From contig JALHLU010000001.1 of assembly GCA_022844345.1 (NCBI GenBank), forward strand, positions 186,001-250,000: a stretch of DNA of 64,000 nucleotides, read 5' to 3'. The notes below the pieces were generated by a model. It was not told the DNA's origin. It searched no databases and saw nothing but the letters and a program-made list of their open reading frames with translations. The stretch's first letter is position 1; each line of letters starts with the position of its first letter. This stretch comes from Hyphomonadaceae bacterium (GTDB lineage Bacteria; Pseudomonadota; Alphaproteobacteria; Caulobacterales; Hyphomonadaceae). Positions 28,246 to 37,619 of the stretch are shown one piece after another. Both the position numbers and the translations under genes were made by a program.

Positions 28246-29805
28246 TCAGGCCGCTGCGCCCGTCGCCTTCGCCCTGCGCACGTCGAGCTTGTTCAGCGCG
28301 TGCACATACGCGCGGGCGGAGGCGACGAGGGTGTCGGGGTCGCTGGCCTTGCCGGTGGCGACGAGGCCCTGTTCGGCGAGGCGGACGGAGACTGTGGCTT
28401 GCGCGTCGGTGCCTTCGGTGACGGCGCTGACCTGGTAGAGTTCGAGGACGGCCGTGTGCGGGCAGAGCTGGCGGATGCCGTTGAAGACGGCGTCGACCGG
28501 GCCGTTGCCTGTAGCGTTGGCGGCGCGCGGCTCGCCATCGACGATCAGTTCGAGTTCGGCGGATTGCGGACCGTCCGTGCCAGCGACGACTTTCAGGCGC
28601 TTGAGCGTGATGCGTTCCTGCTTGCCGGCCATCTGTTCGTCGACGAGGGCGATGATGTCTTCATCGAACACATGCTTCTTCTTGTCGGCGAGATCCTTGA
28701 AGCGCTTGAACGCGTCGTTGAGGGCGCCGGCTTCGAGCACGTAGCCCAGCGATTCCAGCTTGTCGCGGAAGGCGTTGCGGCCGGAGAGCTTGCCCATGAT
28801 CAGCGAGGTGGAGGGCACGCCCACATCCTCTGGCTTCATGATCTCGTAGGTCTCGCGGTTCTTAAGCATGCCATCCTGGTGGATGCCGCTTTCGTGCGCA
28901 AAGGCGTTCTTGCCGACGATGGCCTTGTTGTACTGCACCGGGAAGCCGGTGATGGACGACACCATCTTGGAGGCACGGCTGAGCTTCGGCGTCACCACCT
29001 CGGTGTAGAACGGCAGTGAGTCGCCGCGGACTTTCAGCGCCATAACGCATTCTTCCAGCGCGGCGTTGCCGGCGCGCTCGCCCATGCCGTTGATGGCGCA
29101 CTCGATCTGGCGCGCGCCATTGATGACGCCCGCCAGCGAATTGGCGACGGCGAGGCCCAGGTCGTTGTGGCAGTGGGTGGACCAGATGACCTTGTCCGAG
29201 TCCGGGATGTTCTCGATCAGGCGGCGGAACAGCTCGCCATATTCGGCGGGGTGAGAGTAGCCGACCGTGTCTGGGACGTTGATGACGGTGGCTCCGGAGT
29301 GGATCGCGACTTCGATCGCCTTGCACAGGAAATCGAACTCGGTGCGGGTTGCGTCTTCAGCCGACCATTCAACATCGCCGGCGTATTTGCGGCTGTGCGT
29401 GACGGAGGCGCCAATGGCTTCGAGCACGGCGTTGGGGCCCATCTTCAGCTTGTGCTTCATGTGCACGGGGCTGGTGGAAATGAAGGTGTGGATGCGCGGG
29501 TTCTTCGCCTTGCGGAGGGCCTCCCCTGCCTTGTCGATGTCGGTGAGCGTCGAGCGCGCCAGCGTGCAGATCGACATGTCCTTGGCCAGTTCGGCGATCT
29601 GGGAGACGCACTGGAAGTCGCCTTCGGAAGAAGCGGCGAAGCCCGCTTCGCAGACATCGACCTTCATCTCCTGCAACAGTTCGGCGAGTTCCAGCTTCTC
29701 GCGCAGGGTCATCGAGGCGCCGGGCGACTGTTCGCCATCGCGCATCGTCGTGTCGAAGATGAATACGCGGTCTTTGCCAGAATTTGTGGTCGAGGGGGTG
29801 GTCAT
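28246..29805 (-). CDS. leuA: LeuA, 2-isopropylmalate synthase
   Basis: Condenses acetyl-CoA with 2-oxoisovalerate, the first committed step of leucine synthesis. 519 residues: a TIM-barrel domain (about 12-280) with DTTMRDGEQSPGASM and metal-binding STHCHNDLGLAVANSLAG, linker, then the C-terminal allosteric dimer domain (about 375-510) where leucine feeds back. AGGAC lies eight bases before the ATG. A 156-base transcribed leader with a leucine-rich peptide precedes the gene, so transcription is probably attenuated by leucine supply. Confidence 0.96.
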   Translation of the reverse strand: MTTPSTTNSGKDRVFIFDTTMRDGEQSPGASMTLREKLELAELLQEMKVDVCEAGFAASSEGDFQCVSQIAELAKDMSICTLARSTLTDIDKAGEALRKAKNPRIHTFISTSPVHMKHKLKMGPNAVLEAIGASVTHSRKYAGDVEWSAEDATRTEFDFLCKAIEVAIHSGATVINVPDTVGYSHPAEYGELFRRLIENIPDSDKVIWSTHCHNDLGLAVANSLAGVINGARQIECAINGMGERAGNAALEECVMALKVRGDSLPFYTEVVTPKLSRASKMVSSITGFPVQYNKAIVGKNAFAHESGIHQDGMLKNRETYEIMKPEDVGVPSTSLIMGKLSGRNAFRDKLESLGYVLEAGALNDAFKRFKDLADKKKHVFDEDIIALVDEQMAGKQERITLKRLKVVAGTDGPQSAELELIVDGEPRAANATGNGPVDAVFNGIRQLCPHTAVLELYQVSAVTEGTDAQATVSVRLAEQGLVATGKASDPDTLVASARAYVHALNKLDVRRAKATGAAA

Positions 29806-29889
29806 CGGGGACGTCCTGTCAGGGCTTCTGTCGGAGGGCGGGTAGCTAGTGCACCCCCTGGACGCGCGACCCGCGGACCTAGGCCCGGA
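29806..29889 (-). promoter_or_regulatory. leuA leader, post-peptide segment
   Basis: RNA between the leader-peptide stop and leuA. CCAGGGG (29861-29855) can pair with CCCCTGG inside the peptide gene (29908-29902), competing with the stem described under the leader peptide. No U-run follows, so a classic intrinsic terminator is not visible; Rho-dependent or translational control is possible. Confidence 0.45.
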
Positions 29890-29961
29890 TCACGAACGCG
29901 CCCAGGGGCTGCTAAGCAGCCCCGGCAGGGAAAGAAGAAGGGTGAGCCCCTGTTTGCGCAT
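29890..29961 (-). CDS. leuL: Leucine leader peptide of leuA
   Basis: A 23-residue frame (ATG at 29961, TGA at 29892-29890) with seven leucines, including LLL at 8-10 and LL at 15-16, then serines and WARS. The coding part contains a perfect stem GGGGCTGC/GCAGCCCC (29923-29916 with 29912-29905), and CAGGGGCT (29952-29945) can pair with the same right arm, so two folds are exclusive. This is how leucine attenuators are built. The -10 of the putative promoter ends seven bases before the ATG, so translation may be leaderless. Too short for ordinary gene callers. Confidence 0.78.
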   Translation of the reverse strand: MRKQGLTLLLSLPGLLSSPWARS

Positions 29962-29967
29962 GCAACT

Positions 29968-29996
29968 TCTATCGTTCCGCTTGTGGATTGCGTCAA
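29968..29996 (-). promoter_or_regulatory. leuA promoter
   Basis: TTGACG (29996-29991), 17-base spacer, GATAGA (29973-29968) on the minus strand. A start about seven bases further coincides with the leader-peptide ATG. Confidence 0.6.
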
Positions 29997-30067
29997 GCGA
30001 CAGGAAATTGTGCCATGGGCTGGCGGGGCTTGAGGCAGGTTCGTGCCTAGACGAAGAACGGGGTGGA

Positions 30068-30808
30068 TTAATCCTGCGGCGCGGGGTCTTCCGGTTTCTG
30101 CAGGTCGGGCTCGCCCTGCACCGCCCGGCGGGCGGCCAGCGCGACCGAGATCCAGATCGCGACGACGGCGATGACGATGCCGATGGCGAGCGCGATGCCG
30201 CCGCCCATGGCGGACAGGACCGACTGGCCGAGGAGCGCGACGATGAGGATTTTCGGGATCGAGCCGACGATGACGCCGGCGGTGTAGCGCCAGAAATTCG
30301 CCTGGCTGGCGCCGAAGGCCATGTTGACCACGACCGCAGGCGCGGTGGGCACCGAACGGACGATGAGGCTGGCGAGGAAATCGTTCCGGCCGATGAAGCG
30401 CGAGAGGCGGTTCACGGTTTCGCCGCCATAACGGCGGACCAGGTCCGAGCCGCCCATGCGGCCCATCGCGAAATGGATCCAGGCGGCGATGACCGTGCCG
30501 ATCATCGCATAGGTGCAGCCGAGCCACGGACCAAAGGCGACAACGGCGGCGGCGAAGAGCACGAATTGCGGGGCCGCAATGAAGCTGGTGACAACGAAAA
30601 GCAAGACCGTCATCGGCAGGCCCCACGGTCCGGTGCGGAGGGAGGCCAGGTGTTCGTCCATATGGTCGGCGAGGCCGGTGAGGCTGGCGATCACGGCCAT
30701 GGCGATGACCCCCGCCAGAAGCGCAAGCGACACCCAGATGGTGCGCCAGGCGGCGGAGTCCATGTTGTTGATGAAGGCGAAGAGCTGCTTCATGAGGGGG
30801 CGAGACAT
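30068..30808 (-). CDS. TVP38/VTT (DedA-like) family membrane protein
   Basis: 246 residues from the ATG at 30808 (30793 also possible; the frame opens earlier at 30955). About six hydrophobic segments, with the VTT-type core TSFIAAPQFVLFAAAVVAFGPWLG and the conserved FLASLIVRSVPTAPAVVVNMAFGAS followed by FWRYTAGVIVGSIPKILIV. Relatives act as lipid scramblases or flippases in the inner membrane. The C-terminal 25 residues are charged. It is divergent from the phosphodiesterase gene at 30935. Confidence 0.85.
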   Translation of the reverse strand: MSRPLMKQLFAFINNMDSAAWRTIWVSLALLAGVIAMAVIASLTGLADHMDEHLASLRTGPWGLPMTVLLFVVTSFIAAPQFVLFAAAVVAFGPWLGCTYAMIGTVIAAWIHFAMGRMGGSDLVRRYGGETVNRLSRFIGRNDFLASLIVRSVPTAPAVVVNMAFGASQANFWRYTAGVIVGSIPKILIVALLGQSVLSAMGGGIALAIGIVIAVVAIWISVALAARRAVQGEPDLQKPEDPAPQD

Positions 30809-30934
30809 GCGGCGCCGGTTTCGCGACGTCAAGAATCCGTGACGGTTCGTGAGGTATGCCCTCTCGACAGCCGCAGCGGGGATGGCCAAGGTCGCGCCGC
30901 ACGTTGCCGCCGTCTGGAAACGCCGCAGGGACAT

Positions 30935-31996
30935 ATGATTCACATGATGAAACACGCACGAATTCTCGCCGCTTTCGCCCTTGCGCCGGTTCTGGCGCTT
31001 TCAGCCTGTGACACCATGGCGCCGGGGCCGGCCGACGCGGCCGGGGGGGCATCGGCGGGCGGGGGGTGGGTTTACCCCAGCCTGGGCCGCGAGAGGCCGC
31101 TGGTGATCGGCCACCGGGGCGCCTCTGGCGACGTGCCGGAGCATACGCTGGAAAGCTATCAGCGCGCATTGAACGATGGCGCGGATTGCATCGAGCCGGA
31201 CCTCGTGATGACGAAGGACAATGTGCTGGTCGCGCGGCATGACCTTTACCTGTCGACGACCACCAACATCGCTTCGAAGCCGGAGTTCGCCAATCGCAAG
31301 CGCAAGACGGACGATCCGGACTACGGCACGCGCAACGACTGGTGGGTTGAGGATTTCACGCTGGCGGAGATCAAGTCGCTTCGCGCCGTGCAGCCCTTCC
31401 CCGGCCGGCCGAAAGTCTATGACGGGCTTTACCAGGTGCCGACGTTTGACGAGGTTCTGATGCTGGCCAAGTCGCGTGTGACGGTGGCGAGCAATCCGGT
31501 GTGCGTCTATCCGGAAGCCAAGGCGCCGGCGCACCATGCGAAGCTGGGCAAGCCGGACATGGGAGACGAAATCCTCGCCGCCCTTGGCCGCCACGGTATG
31601 GCAGGCAAGGGCTCGCGCGTGTTCATCCAGGCGTTCGAGCCGGACTTCATCAAGGCGCTGAACGCCAAGACGGAGCTGCCGGTTGTGATGCTGATCGGCG
31701 ACAAGGCGGCGTATGACGCCATCATGGCGCGGCCGGATGCGCCGTTCTGGGATGGGCTTGGGCCCAACACCGGTCTGCTGATCGGTCCGGACGGCAAGTC
31801 GACGGGCGTGGTGGAAGCAAGCCATGCAAAGGGCATTCCGGTTCACCCGTGGACGTTCCGTGATGACCAGCCGGTGAATGGCGAACCGATCGAGACGACC
31901 TTGCGCAAGTACCTGGCGCTTGGGATCGATGGATTCTTCACCGACTTCCCGATCACCGGCTATCGCGTGCGCAACGAGGCCCAGTTCAAGCCGTAA
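30935..31996 (+). CDS. glpQ: Glycerophosphodiester phosphodiesterase lipoprotein
   Basis: 353 residues with a lipobox (LALSAC near residue 25), so membrane-anchored in the periplasm. The GDPD catalytic block IGHRGASGDVPEHT...DCIEPDLVMTKDNVLVARHD is present, as are FIQAFEPDF and the C-terminal GIDGFFTDFP. It hydrolyses glycerophosphodiesters to glycerol-3-phosphate. The open frame extends far upstream (to 29849), but AGGG lies eight bases before the ATG at 30935, and the signal peptide begins there. Confidence 0.92.
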   Translation: MIHMMKHARILAAFALAPVLALSACDTMAPGPADAAGGASAGGGWVYPSLGRERPLVIGHRGASGDVPEHTLESYQRALNDGADCIEPDLVMTKDNVLVARHDLYLSTTTNIASKPEFANRKRKTDDPDYGTRNDWWVEDFTLAEIKSLRAVQPFPGRPKVYDGLYQVPTFDEVLMLAKSRVTVASNPVCVYPEAKAPAHHAKLGKPDMGDEILAALGRHGMAGKGSRVFIQAFEPDFIKALNAKTELPVVMLIGDKAAYDAIMARPDAPFWDGLGPNTGLLIGPDGKSTGVVEASHAKGIPVHPWTFRDDQPVNGEPIETTLRKYLALGIDGFFTDFPITGYRVRNEAQFKP

Positions 31997-32084
31997 GTAG
32001 CTACCGCTACGGCATCACTTCCGATGCAGGCGTTGGCGCACTAGGCTCTGCCCGAGCGGCGATACAGCCGGACGGGAGAGCGCG

Positions 32085-33569
32085 ATGAACAATAGCAGCA
32101 TGATCCGCAGCAGCCTTCTGGCATTTGCCAGCGTGCTTGTGCTCGCGTCCTGTGGCCCGACGGAGCCGGCGGCGACTACGCCCGCAGCGCCGGAGGCCGC
32201 CGATCTTTCGGTGCAGCCCGAAGAGCGTACCGCACTGGACGAATATGTCGCTAAGGCGGATCCAGCCTACAAGTGGGAGTTGATCGGCACGTATCCGGGC
32301 GATGGGCAGACAACCTATGTGCTTGAGATGACGTCGCAGACCTGGCGCACCGAGGCGGACGTGGACAAACCAGTGTGGACGCACTGGATGACCATCGTGA
32401 AGCCCGACGTGGTGAAGCACGACAAGGCGTTGCTGTTCATCTGGCAGGGGGACAATACGGACCCGGCGCCGGTGAAGGCGCAGGATCGTTCGATCCGGAT
32501 TGCGAAGGAGACGGGGTCGGTCGTCGCAGAGGTGGGCATGGTTCCCAACCAGCCGCTGCGTTTTACTGATTCATCCGACACGCCGCGATGGGAAGACGAC
32601 ATCATCGCTTACACCCGCGTGAAGCACTTCAGCACCAAGGATGATGAATGGCTGGTGCGCCTTGCCATGGTGAAATCAGGCGTGCGCGCACTGGACGCGA
32701 CGCAGGAGTTCATGAAGTCGGACGCGGGCGGCGGAGTGGACATCAAGGAGTTCGTCGTTTCGGGCGCATCCAAGCGGGGCTGGACGACGTGGCTGGTCGG
32801 CGCGGTGGACGATCGCGTGATCGGCATAATTCCGACCGTGATCGATGCGCTGAATTCGGAGGAGATCACCAAGCAGCATTTCGAGATGCTGGGCTTCTTT
32901 GCGCCGTCGCTGGAGGATTACGTCAATCACGGACTGTTCCCGCACAAGATCGGCACGCCGGAATACCAGGCAGTGCTGGGCATCGAGGACCCGTACAACT
33001 ATCGGGAGCGGGCGCGGCTTTCGATTCCGAAATTCATCGTGAATGCTTCGGGGGACCAGTACTTCCTGCCTGACAATTCGCGCTTCTATTACGATGCGCT
33101 GCCGCAGGAGAAGCGGCTGCGCTATGTCGAGAATGCGGCGCACAACCTGCGAGGATCGGATGCGCAGGATTCGATGCTGGCCTGGTACAATTCGGTGATC
33201 ACGGGCGGCAAGCGGCCGGATTACATCTGGAACAAGGTGGATGTGAACGGCATCGCCTTCCGGCCGATCGAGACGCCGAAGGCGGTGCGGCTGTGGCAGG
33301 CGCACAATCCCAAGGCGCGCGATTTCCGCATGGAGGCCGTGGGGCCAATCTATACCTCGACCGTTCTGCAGCCGCAGGATGACGGAACCTACTTCGCGCA
33401 GGTTCCGATGCCGACGGAAGGCTATACCGCCTTCTTCGTCGAGGCTGAGTGGGAGAGCGGGATTGCATCCGCGCCGTTCAAATTCACCACCGAGGTGAGC
33501 GTCATCCCCGACACCAAGCCGTACAAGTGGGAAGATGCTGCGGCGAAATATGCGGAAACGAAGAAGTAG
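32085..33569 (+). CDS. PhoPQ-activated pathogenicity-related (PqaA-like) lipoprotein
   Basis: 494 residues with a lipoprotein signal (lipobox VLASC, Cys near 23) and a proline/alanine-rich linker. The body matches the PhoPQ_related family: DEYVAKADPAYKWELI, the alpha/beta-hydrolase elbow VSGASKRGWTTWL (nucleophile Ser), and the DRVIGIIPTVIDALN segment. The biochemical activity of this family is unproven; an esterase or peptidase is likely. GGGAGAG lies just before the ATG. Single-gene unit on the plus strand, with no PhoPQ genes nearby. Confidence 0.88.
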   Translation: MNNSSMIRSSLLAFASVLVLASCGPTEPAATTPAAPEAADLSVQPEERTALDEYVAKADPAYKWELIGTYPGDGQTTYVLEMTSQTWRTEADVDKPVWTHWMTIVKPDVVKHDKALLFIWQGDNTDPAPVKAQDRSIRIAKETGSVVAEVGMVPNQPLRFTDSSDTPRWEDDIIAYTRVKHFSTKDDEWLVRLAMVKSGVRALDATQEFMKSDAGGGVDIKEFVVSGASKRGWTTWLVGAVDDRVIGIIPTVIDALNSEEITKQHFEMLGFFAPSLEDYVNHGLFPHKIGTPEYQAVLGIEDPYNYRERARLSIPKFIVNASGDQYFLPDNSRFYYDALPQEKRLRYVENAAHNLRGSDAQDSMLAWYNSVITGGKRPDYIWNKVDVNGIAFRPIETPKAVRLWQAHNPKARDFRMEAVGPIYTSTVLQPQDDGTYFAQVPMPTEGYTAFFVEAEWESGIASAPFKFTTEVSVIPDTKPYKWEDAAAKYAETKK

Positions 33570-33593
33570 AGCAGTGAGCTCGCCCGCGTGCTT

Positions 33594-34166
33594 TCAGTTG
33601 CGCATCGCCTTGCGCCTGGAGATCGCGGGCAAGGCGCGGCGGTAGCTGTTCACGGCGACGCCTAGGCCGATGGGTTGGGAGCCCACGTGCTCGAAGGCCT
33701 GGCTCGCCTCGACTTCTGCGAAGAGCGGGCGGCCGCGGCCGAGCGCGATGGGGACGACGGCGAGCTCCACCATGTCGATCAGGTTGTGCCGAAGGAAGCT
33801 GCCGGCTGTGACGCCGCCGCCGAACAGCCAGATGTCTGTGTCGAGATCCTGCGCGGCCATGCGCGCACGCAGCGCAGCGAGGCCTTCGGCGGGATCGCCG
33901 GCGTGGGTGTGGACGGTCTGCGGCCCCTGCCACACAGGGCGTGATGTCATCACGAGCGCGGGCGTCTTGCCCCACATCCAGCCGCCCATGCCGATTGCCT
34001 GGTCATAGGTAGAGCGGCCGACGATGATGCCGCCGATCTGTTGCATCCACGGGCCGATGAAGCCCATGGCGACCTTGCCGAAGGGTGCGAGCCATTCATG
34101 CCCGCCATCAGGCGGGGCGATGAAGCCGTCGAGTGAGACGGCCACGTGATAGCGGACGAGATGCAT
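33594..34166 (-). CDS. Dihydrofolate reductase-like (RibD C-terminal) family protein
   Basis: 190 residues. Opens with YHVAVSLDGFIAPPDGGHEWL, the hallmark of stand-alone RibD_C/YyaP proteins, and has the NADPH-binding IWLFGGGVTAGSFL with LGRGRPLFAEVE. These enzymes are NAD(P)H-dependent reductases with DHFR fold; the substrate of this group is unknown. It converges with the PqaA-like gene and is divergent from the small membrane protein. Confidence 0.88.
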   Translation of the reverse strand: MHLVRYHVAVSLDGFIAPPDGGHEWLAPFGKVAMGFIGPWMQQIGGIIVGRSTYDQAIGMGGWMWGKTPALVMTSRPVWQGPQTVHTHAGDPAEGLAALRARMAAQDLDTDIWLFGGGVTAGSFLRHNLIDMVELAVVPIALGRGRPLFAEVEASQAFEHVGSQPIGLGVAVNSYRRALPAISRRKAMRN

Positions 34167-34328
34167 GCGCCCCTCTGCACAGTGATGGGCATGTACGCAG
34201 GGGCGTGCTGACAGCGAGGTGTCAGCAGAGGACTGCTGGTGGCGTTACCCTGCCCGGCTTGTGGTTGACCTGGGTCAGGCGCAGGCTGCGCACGGACGGC
34301 AAGCTTGGCTGCAGGAAAGGCGCGACAC

Positions 34329-34523
34329 ATGTCCGACATGCCGAAAAAGATACGTATCGAGCAGCAAGGCGGGGTTGGCCTGATCTGGTTCATCGGGTGG
34401 CTGTTCACTATCGGCTACGCCAAGCTGAACTTCTGGGGTGGCCTCGCGGCGATCCTCGTGTGGCCGTACTATCTTGGCGACCACATGGCGGCGGGCGCCG
34501 CCCTTCCCCCACCCCGGGGTTGA
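34329..34523 (+). CDS. Small membrane protein, function unknown
   Basis: 64 residues with two short hydrophobic segments (GLIWFIGWLFTIGYAKL and GGLAAILVWPYYLG). I recognise the pattern KIRIEQQGG...WFIGWLFTIG...WPYYLG as a conserved small hypothetical family in proteobacteria. Start at 34329 gives MSDMPKK; the frame is open from 34305. No named function. Confidence 0.72.
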   Translation: MSDMPKKIRIEQQGGVGLIWFIGWLFTIGYAKLNFWGGLAAILVWPYYLGDHMAAGAALPPPRG

Positions 34524-34530
34524 AGGCTGA

Positions 34531-34563
34531 AAACAAACGGGCCGCGGAGTGATCCGCGGCCCG
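34531..34563 (-). terminator. hppA intrinsic terminator (bidirectional)
   Basis: An 11-bp perfect GC stem (34538-34548 with 34553-34563), four-base loop. On the minus strand it is followed by TTTGTTTT, ending the hppA transcript. In the plus direction it is followed by CTGCATTTT and may also end the small membrane protein transcript. Confidence 0.85.
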
Positions 34564-34588
34564 CTGCATTTTCAGAGGATCAACAAGC

Positions 34589-36787
34589 CTAGGCGGCGTT
34601 GCCAGCCATGGCCGCCAGCATCAGCAGGGCGACGATGTTGGTGATCTTGATCATCGGGTTCACGGCGGGGCCCGCCGTGTCCTTGTAGGGGTCGCCGACG
34701 GTGTCGCCGGTGACGGAGGCCTTGTGGGCGTCCGAACCCTTCTTGTGAACGACGCCGTCCTTGTCGCGGAAGCCATCCTCGAACGACTTCTTGGCGTTGT
34801 CCCACGCGCCGCCGCCCGAGGTCATCGAGATGGCGACGAACAGACCGGTGACGATGACGCCCATCAGCATGGCGCCGACGGCCGAGAGAGCCTGGCCGAC
34901 GGCCGTGGCCTGTTCGAGGCCCTGACCAGCGCCAATGCCCCAGATGACAGCGAACAGCACGATCGGCGACAGCACCGGCAGCAGCGAGGGGACGATCATC
35001 TCCTTGATCGCGGCCTTGGTGAGCATGTCGACGGCGCGGCCGTAATCAGGCTTGGCCGAGTAGTCCATGATGCCCGGGATTTCGCGGAACTGGCGACGGA
35101 CCTCTTCCACGACCGCTTGCGCGGCGCGGCCGACGGCCATCATCGACATGCCGCCGAACAGGAACGGCAGGAGGCCGCCGAACAGCAGGCCAACCACGAC
35201 GTAGGGGTTGGACAGCGAGAAGTCCGCCTCGACGCCATAGAGCAGCGATCCCTGCACAGCGCTTTCGGCGAAGTGCGTGAGGTCTTCCGTGAAGGCGGCG
35301 AACAGCACGAGAGCGCCAAGACCGGCGGAGCCGATAGCGTAGCCTTTCGTGACGGCTTTCGTTGTGTTCCCGACGGCGTCGAGCGTGTCGGTGGTTTCAC
35401 GAACCGAGTCATCGAGGCCCGCCATTTCGGCAATGCCGCCGGCGTTGTCGGTGACCGGGCCGAAGGCGTCGAGCGCCACGACCATGCCGGCGAGCGCCAG
35501 CATCGTGGTGACGGCGATGCCGATGCCGATCAGGCCGCCCATCGAGTAGGTGAAGATGATGCCCGCGATGATGATCACGGCCGGGACGGCGCACGCCTCG
35601 AGCGAGACGGCGAGACCCTGGATCACGTTGGTGCCGTGGCCCGACACCGAAGCCTGGGCGATGGACCGGACCGGGCGATAGCCGACGCCAGTGTAGTATT
35701 CCGTGATCCAGATGATGAGGCCAGTCACGACGAGGCCTGCAACACCGCACCAGAACAGGTTCATGGCGGGGATGGCGGTGCCGAGCGTATCCGACATCGT
35801 GACCGTGGTGGCCATCGGATCGCCGAGCGCCAGCCAGATCGCGCCGTAGAGCGCGGGAACGGAGAGCACGGCTGAGGCGATGAAGCCCTTGTAGAGGGCG
35901 CCCATCACGTTGCGCGAGTTCGGCGTGAGACGCACGAAGAACGTGCCGATGATCGAGGTGACGATGCAGACGCCCGCGATGGTGAGCGGCAGCATCATCA
36001 TGCCGGACTGGGCATCGCCAGCGAACTGGATCGAGGCAAGAACCATGGTGGCGACGATGGTCACCGCGTAGGTTTCGAACAGGTCGGCCGCCATGCCGGC
36101 GCAATCGCCGACGTTGTCGCCCACGTTATCGGCGATGGTGGCGGGGTTGCGCGGATCATCTTCGGGAATTCCGGCTTCGACCTTGCCCACCATGTCGCCG
36201 CCGACGTCGGCGCCCTTGGTGAAGATGCCGCCGCCGAGACGGGCGAAGATGGAGATCAGCGACGCGCCGAGGCCGAGGGCGACCATGGCGTTGACCACGG
36301 TGCGGTCGCCCGGCGGGAGACCGAGGCCGACCGTCAGCAGGGCGTAGTAGCCGCCAAGGCCGATGATCGCGAGGCCGACAACGAGCATGCCGGTGACGGC
36401 GCCCGACTGGAAGGCGACGCTCAGACCCTGGGCGAGGCCCTTGGAGGAGGCTTCAGTGGTGCGGACGTTGGCCTGCACCGAGATCTTCATGCCGATATAG
36501 CCGGCCGCGCCCGAGAGGATCGCGCCGATCAGGAAGCCGACGGGGGCCTGCCAGTTCATGAAGAAGATGGCGACCAGCACCACGACGACGGCACCGATCA
36601 TGGCGATCGTGCGATACTGGCGGTTGAGGTAGGCGTTGGCGCCTTCCTGAATCGCTTTTGCGATTTCCTGCATCTTGGCGTTGCCGGTCGGCAGGGCCAT
36701 GAGGCGCTGGGTTGTGATCACGCCATAAGCAACCGCGATTGCGCCTGCGATTATGGGAAGCCATAGCGAAAGTTCGCTCATCGTCAT
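34589..36787 (-). CDS. hppA: K+-independent H+-translocating membrane pyrophosphatase
   Basis: 732 residues with about 16 membrane helices. It couples pyrophosphate hydrolysis to proton export. The catalytic block [22 protein letters not shown] and [11 protein letters not shown] (residues 194-231) is complete, as are the second DNAGG and third metal-binding blocks. [10 protein letters not shown] (473-482) has Lys477 where K+-dependent enzymes have Ala, which marks the K+-independent type. Two small hairpins (36821-36841 and 36849-36867) lie in the 5' leader. Confidence 0.95.
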   Translation of the reverse strand: MTMSELSLWLPIIAGAIAVAYGVITTQRLMALPTGNAKMQEIAKAIQEGANAYLNRQYRTIAMIGAVVVVLVAIFFMNWQAPVGFLIGAILSGAAGYIGMKISVQANVRTTEASSKGLAQGLSVAFQSGAVTGMLVVGLAIIGLGGYYALLTVGLGLPPGDRTVVNAMVALGLGASLISIFARLGGGIFTKGADVGGDMVGKVEAGIPEDDPRNPATIADNVGDNVGDCAGMAADLFETYAVTIVATMVLASIQFAGDAQSGMMMLPLTIAGVCIVTSIIGTFFVRLTPNSRNVMGALYKGFIASAVLSVPALYGAIWLALGDPMATTVTMSDTLGTAIPAMNLFWCGVAGLVVTGLIIWITEYYTGVGYRPVRSIAQASVSGHGTNVIQGLAVSLEACAVPAVIIIAGIIFTYSMGGLIGIGIAVTTMLALAGMVVALDAFGPVTDNAGGIAEMAGLDDSVRETTDTLDAVGNTTKAVTKGYAIGSAGLGALVLFAAFTEDLTHFAESAVQGSLLYGVEADFSLSNPYVVVGLLFGGLLPFLFGGMSMMAVGRAAQAVVEEVRRQFREIPGIMDYSAKPDYGRAVDMLTKAAIKEMIVPSLLPVLSPIVLFAVIWGIGAGQGLEQATAVGQALSAVGAMLMGVIVTGLFVAISMTSGGGAWDNAKKSFEDGFRDKDGVVHKKGSDAHKASVTGDTVGDPYKDTAGPAVNPMIKITNIVALLMLAAMAGNAA

Positions 36788-36920
36788 CCTCTATCAGGTT
36801 GAAAATGGACGACTTCCCGCGCAACTCCCCCAGAGAGTTGCGGTTGGCCCGCCCGCAAGGTGGGCGGAACATGCCGATATTTCCATGCTGGCGCAATACA
36901 CTTCGGGTACGCTTCGATCG

Positions 36921-37619
36921 TCAGATTGCCGTAGCGGAATCGGAGTTAAATGGCAGTTTCAAGACGCTTACCCGCGCGTCGACGGCGCAGCCGAGCGAGG
37001 CGGCGGCGCTGGCGACGTCGGCTGTGACAGTGGTCAGGCCCGGCCGGCGGTTGATCAGGGCTGTCATCAGGCTGCAGTCGGCCGACATGTCGTGCTTGGA
37101 GGCGCCGGGCGGCATGTCGTCGGACCAGTAGTGCGGCGCGCCGCCGGTGAAGAAGGTGAAACCGGTGATGCCGATCCGGGCGGGTTCGAGGATCCGCGAC
37201 AGCAGGTGCACGCCGTAGATGCCGGTAGTTGCCCCCGTAGCGTGCGCAAGGTCCCTGCCCGTCAGATCCGGCGCGTAGGTGTGCAGCACGTCGGCGTCGC
37301 CAACCCAGGCTTCGAAGTCAGCGGCGGCGCCGCGCCGCGTGAGCGAAGAAATCACCAGCACCAGCCTGCAACCGAGGCCATCGAGCGCCGGCCATTTGCG
37401 CGCCTCGACATAGGGGTTGGTCACGAGGATATCGGTGCGTGATCCCAGGTCCGCCTCGAACCCGCGTGTACGCGCTTCGTTGAAGCGAACGACAACGTCG
37501 AAGCCATCTATCCAGGCGCCGAGGCGCTGGTTGCGCAGGCTTCCGGCGTTGCCGACGAAGACGACGGACCGGCCGATGGGAAAGCGGTTGACGAGATCGA
37601 ATGGCGCAACGAGTCTCAT
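36921..37619 (-). CDS. GT29-like (sialyltransferase-type) glycosyltransferase
   Basis: 232 residues. The N-terminal half matches sialylmotif L: VVFVGNAGSLRNQRLGAWID, GFDVVVRFNEART and GFEADLGSRTDI (about residues 19-63). A motif-S-like segment follows (ATTGIYGVHLLSRILEP, about 130-146) and a VS-like KHDMSAD where the usual H-x4-E reads H-x4-D-like. GT29 enzymes transfer CMP-sialic acid or related sugars; bacterial members are uncommon and unstudied here. No sugar-nucleotide synthesis gene is adjacent. Divergent from the EamA gene. Confidence 0.75.
   Translation of the reverse strand: MRLVAPFDLVNRFPIGRSVVFVGNAGSLRNQRLGAWIDGFDVVVRFNEARTRGFEADLGSRTDILVTNPYVEARKWPALDGLGCRLVLVISSLTRRGAAADFEAWVGDADVLHTYAPDLTGRDLAHATGATTGIYGVHLLSRILEPARIGITGFTFFTGGAPHYWSDDMPPGASKHDMSADCSLMTALINRRPGLTTVTADVASAAASLGCAVDARVSVLKLPFNSDSATAI

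Noticed and set aside
29849-30934. Upstream extension of the GDPD frame
   Set aside because: Lies antisense to the VTT gene; the ribosome site and signal peptide are at 30935.
29802-31169. 455-codon minus-strand frame across VTT and GDPD genes
   Set aside because: Overlaps the real VTT gene in another frame and is Arg/Pro-rich throughout.
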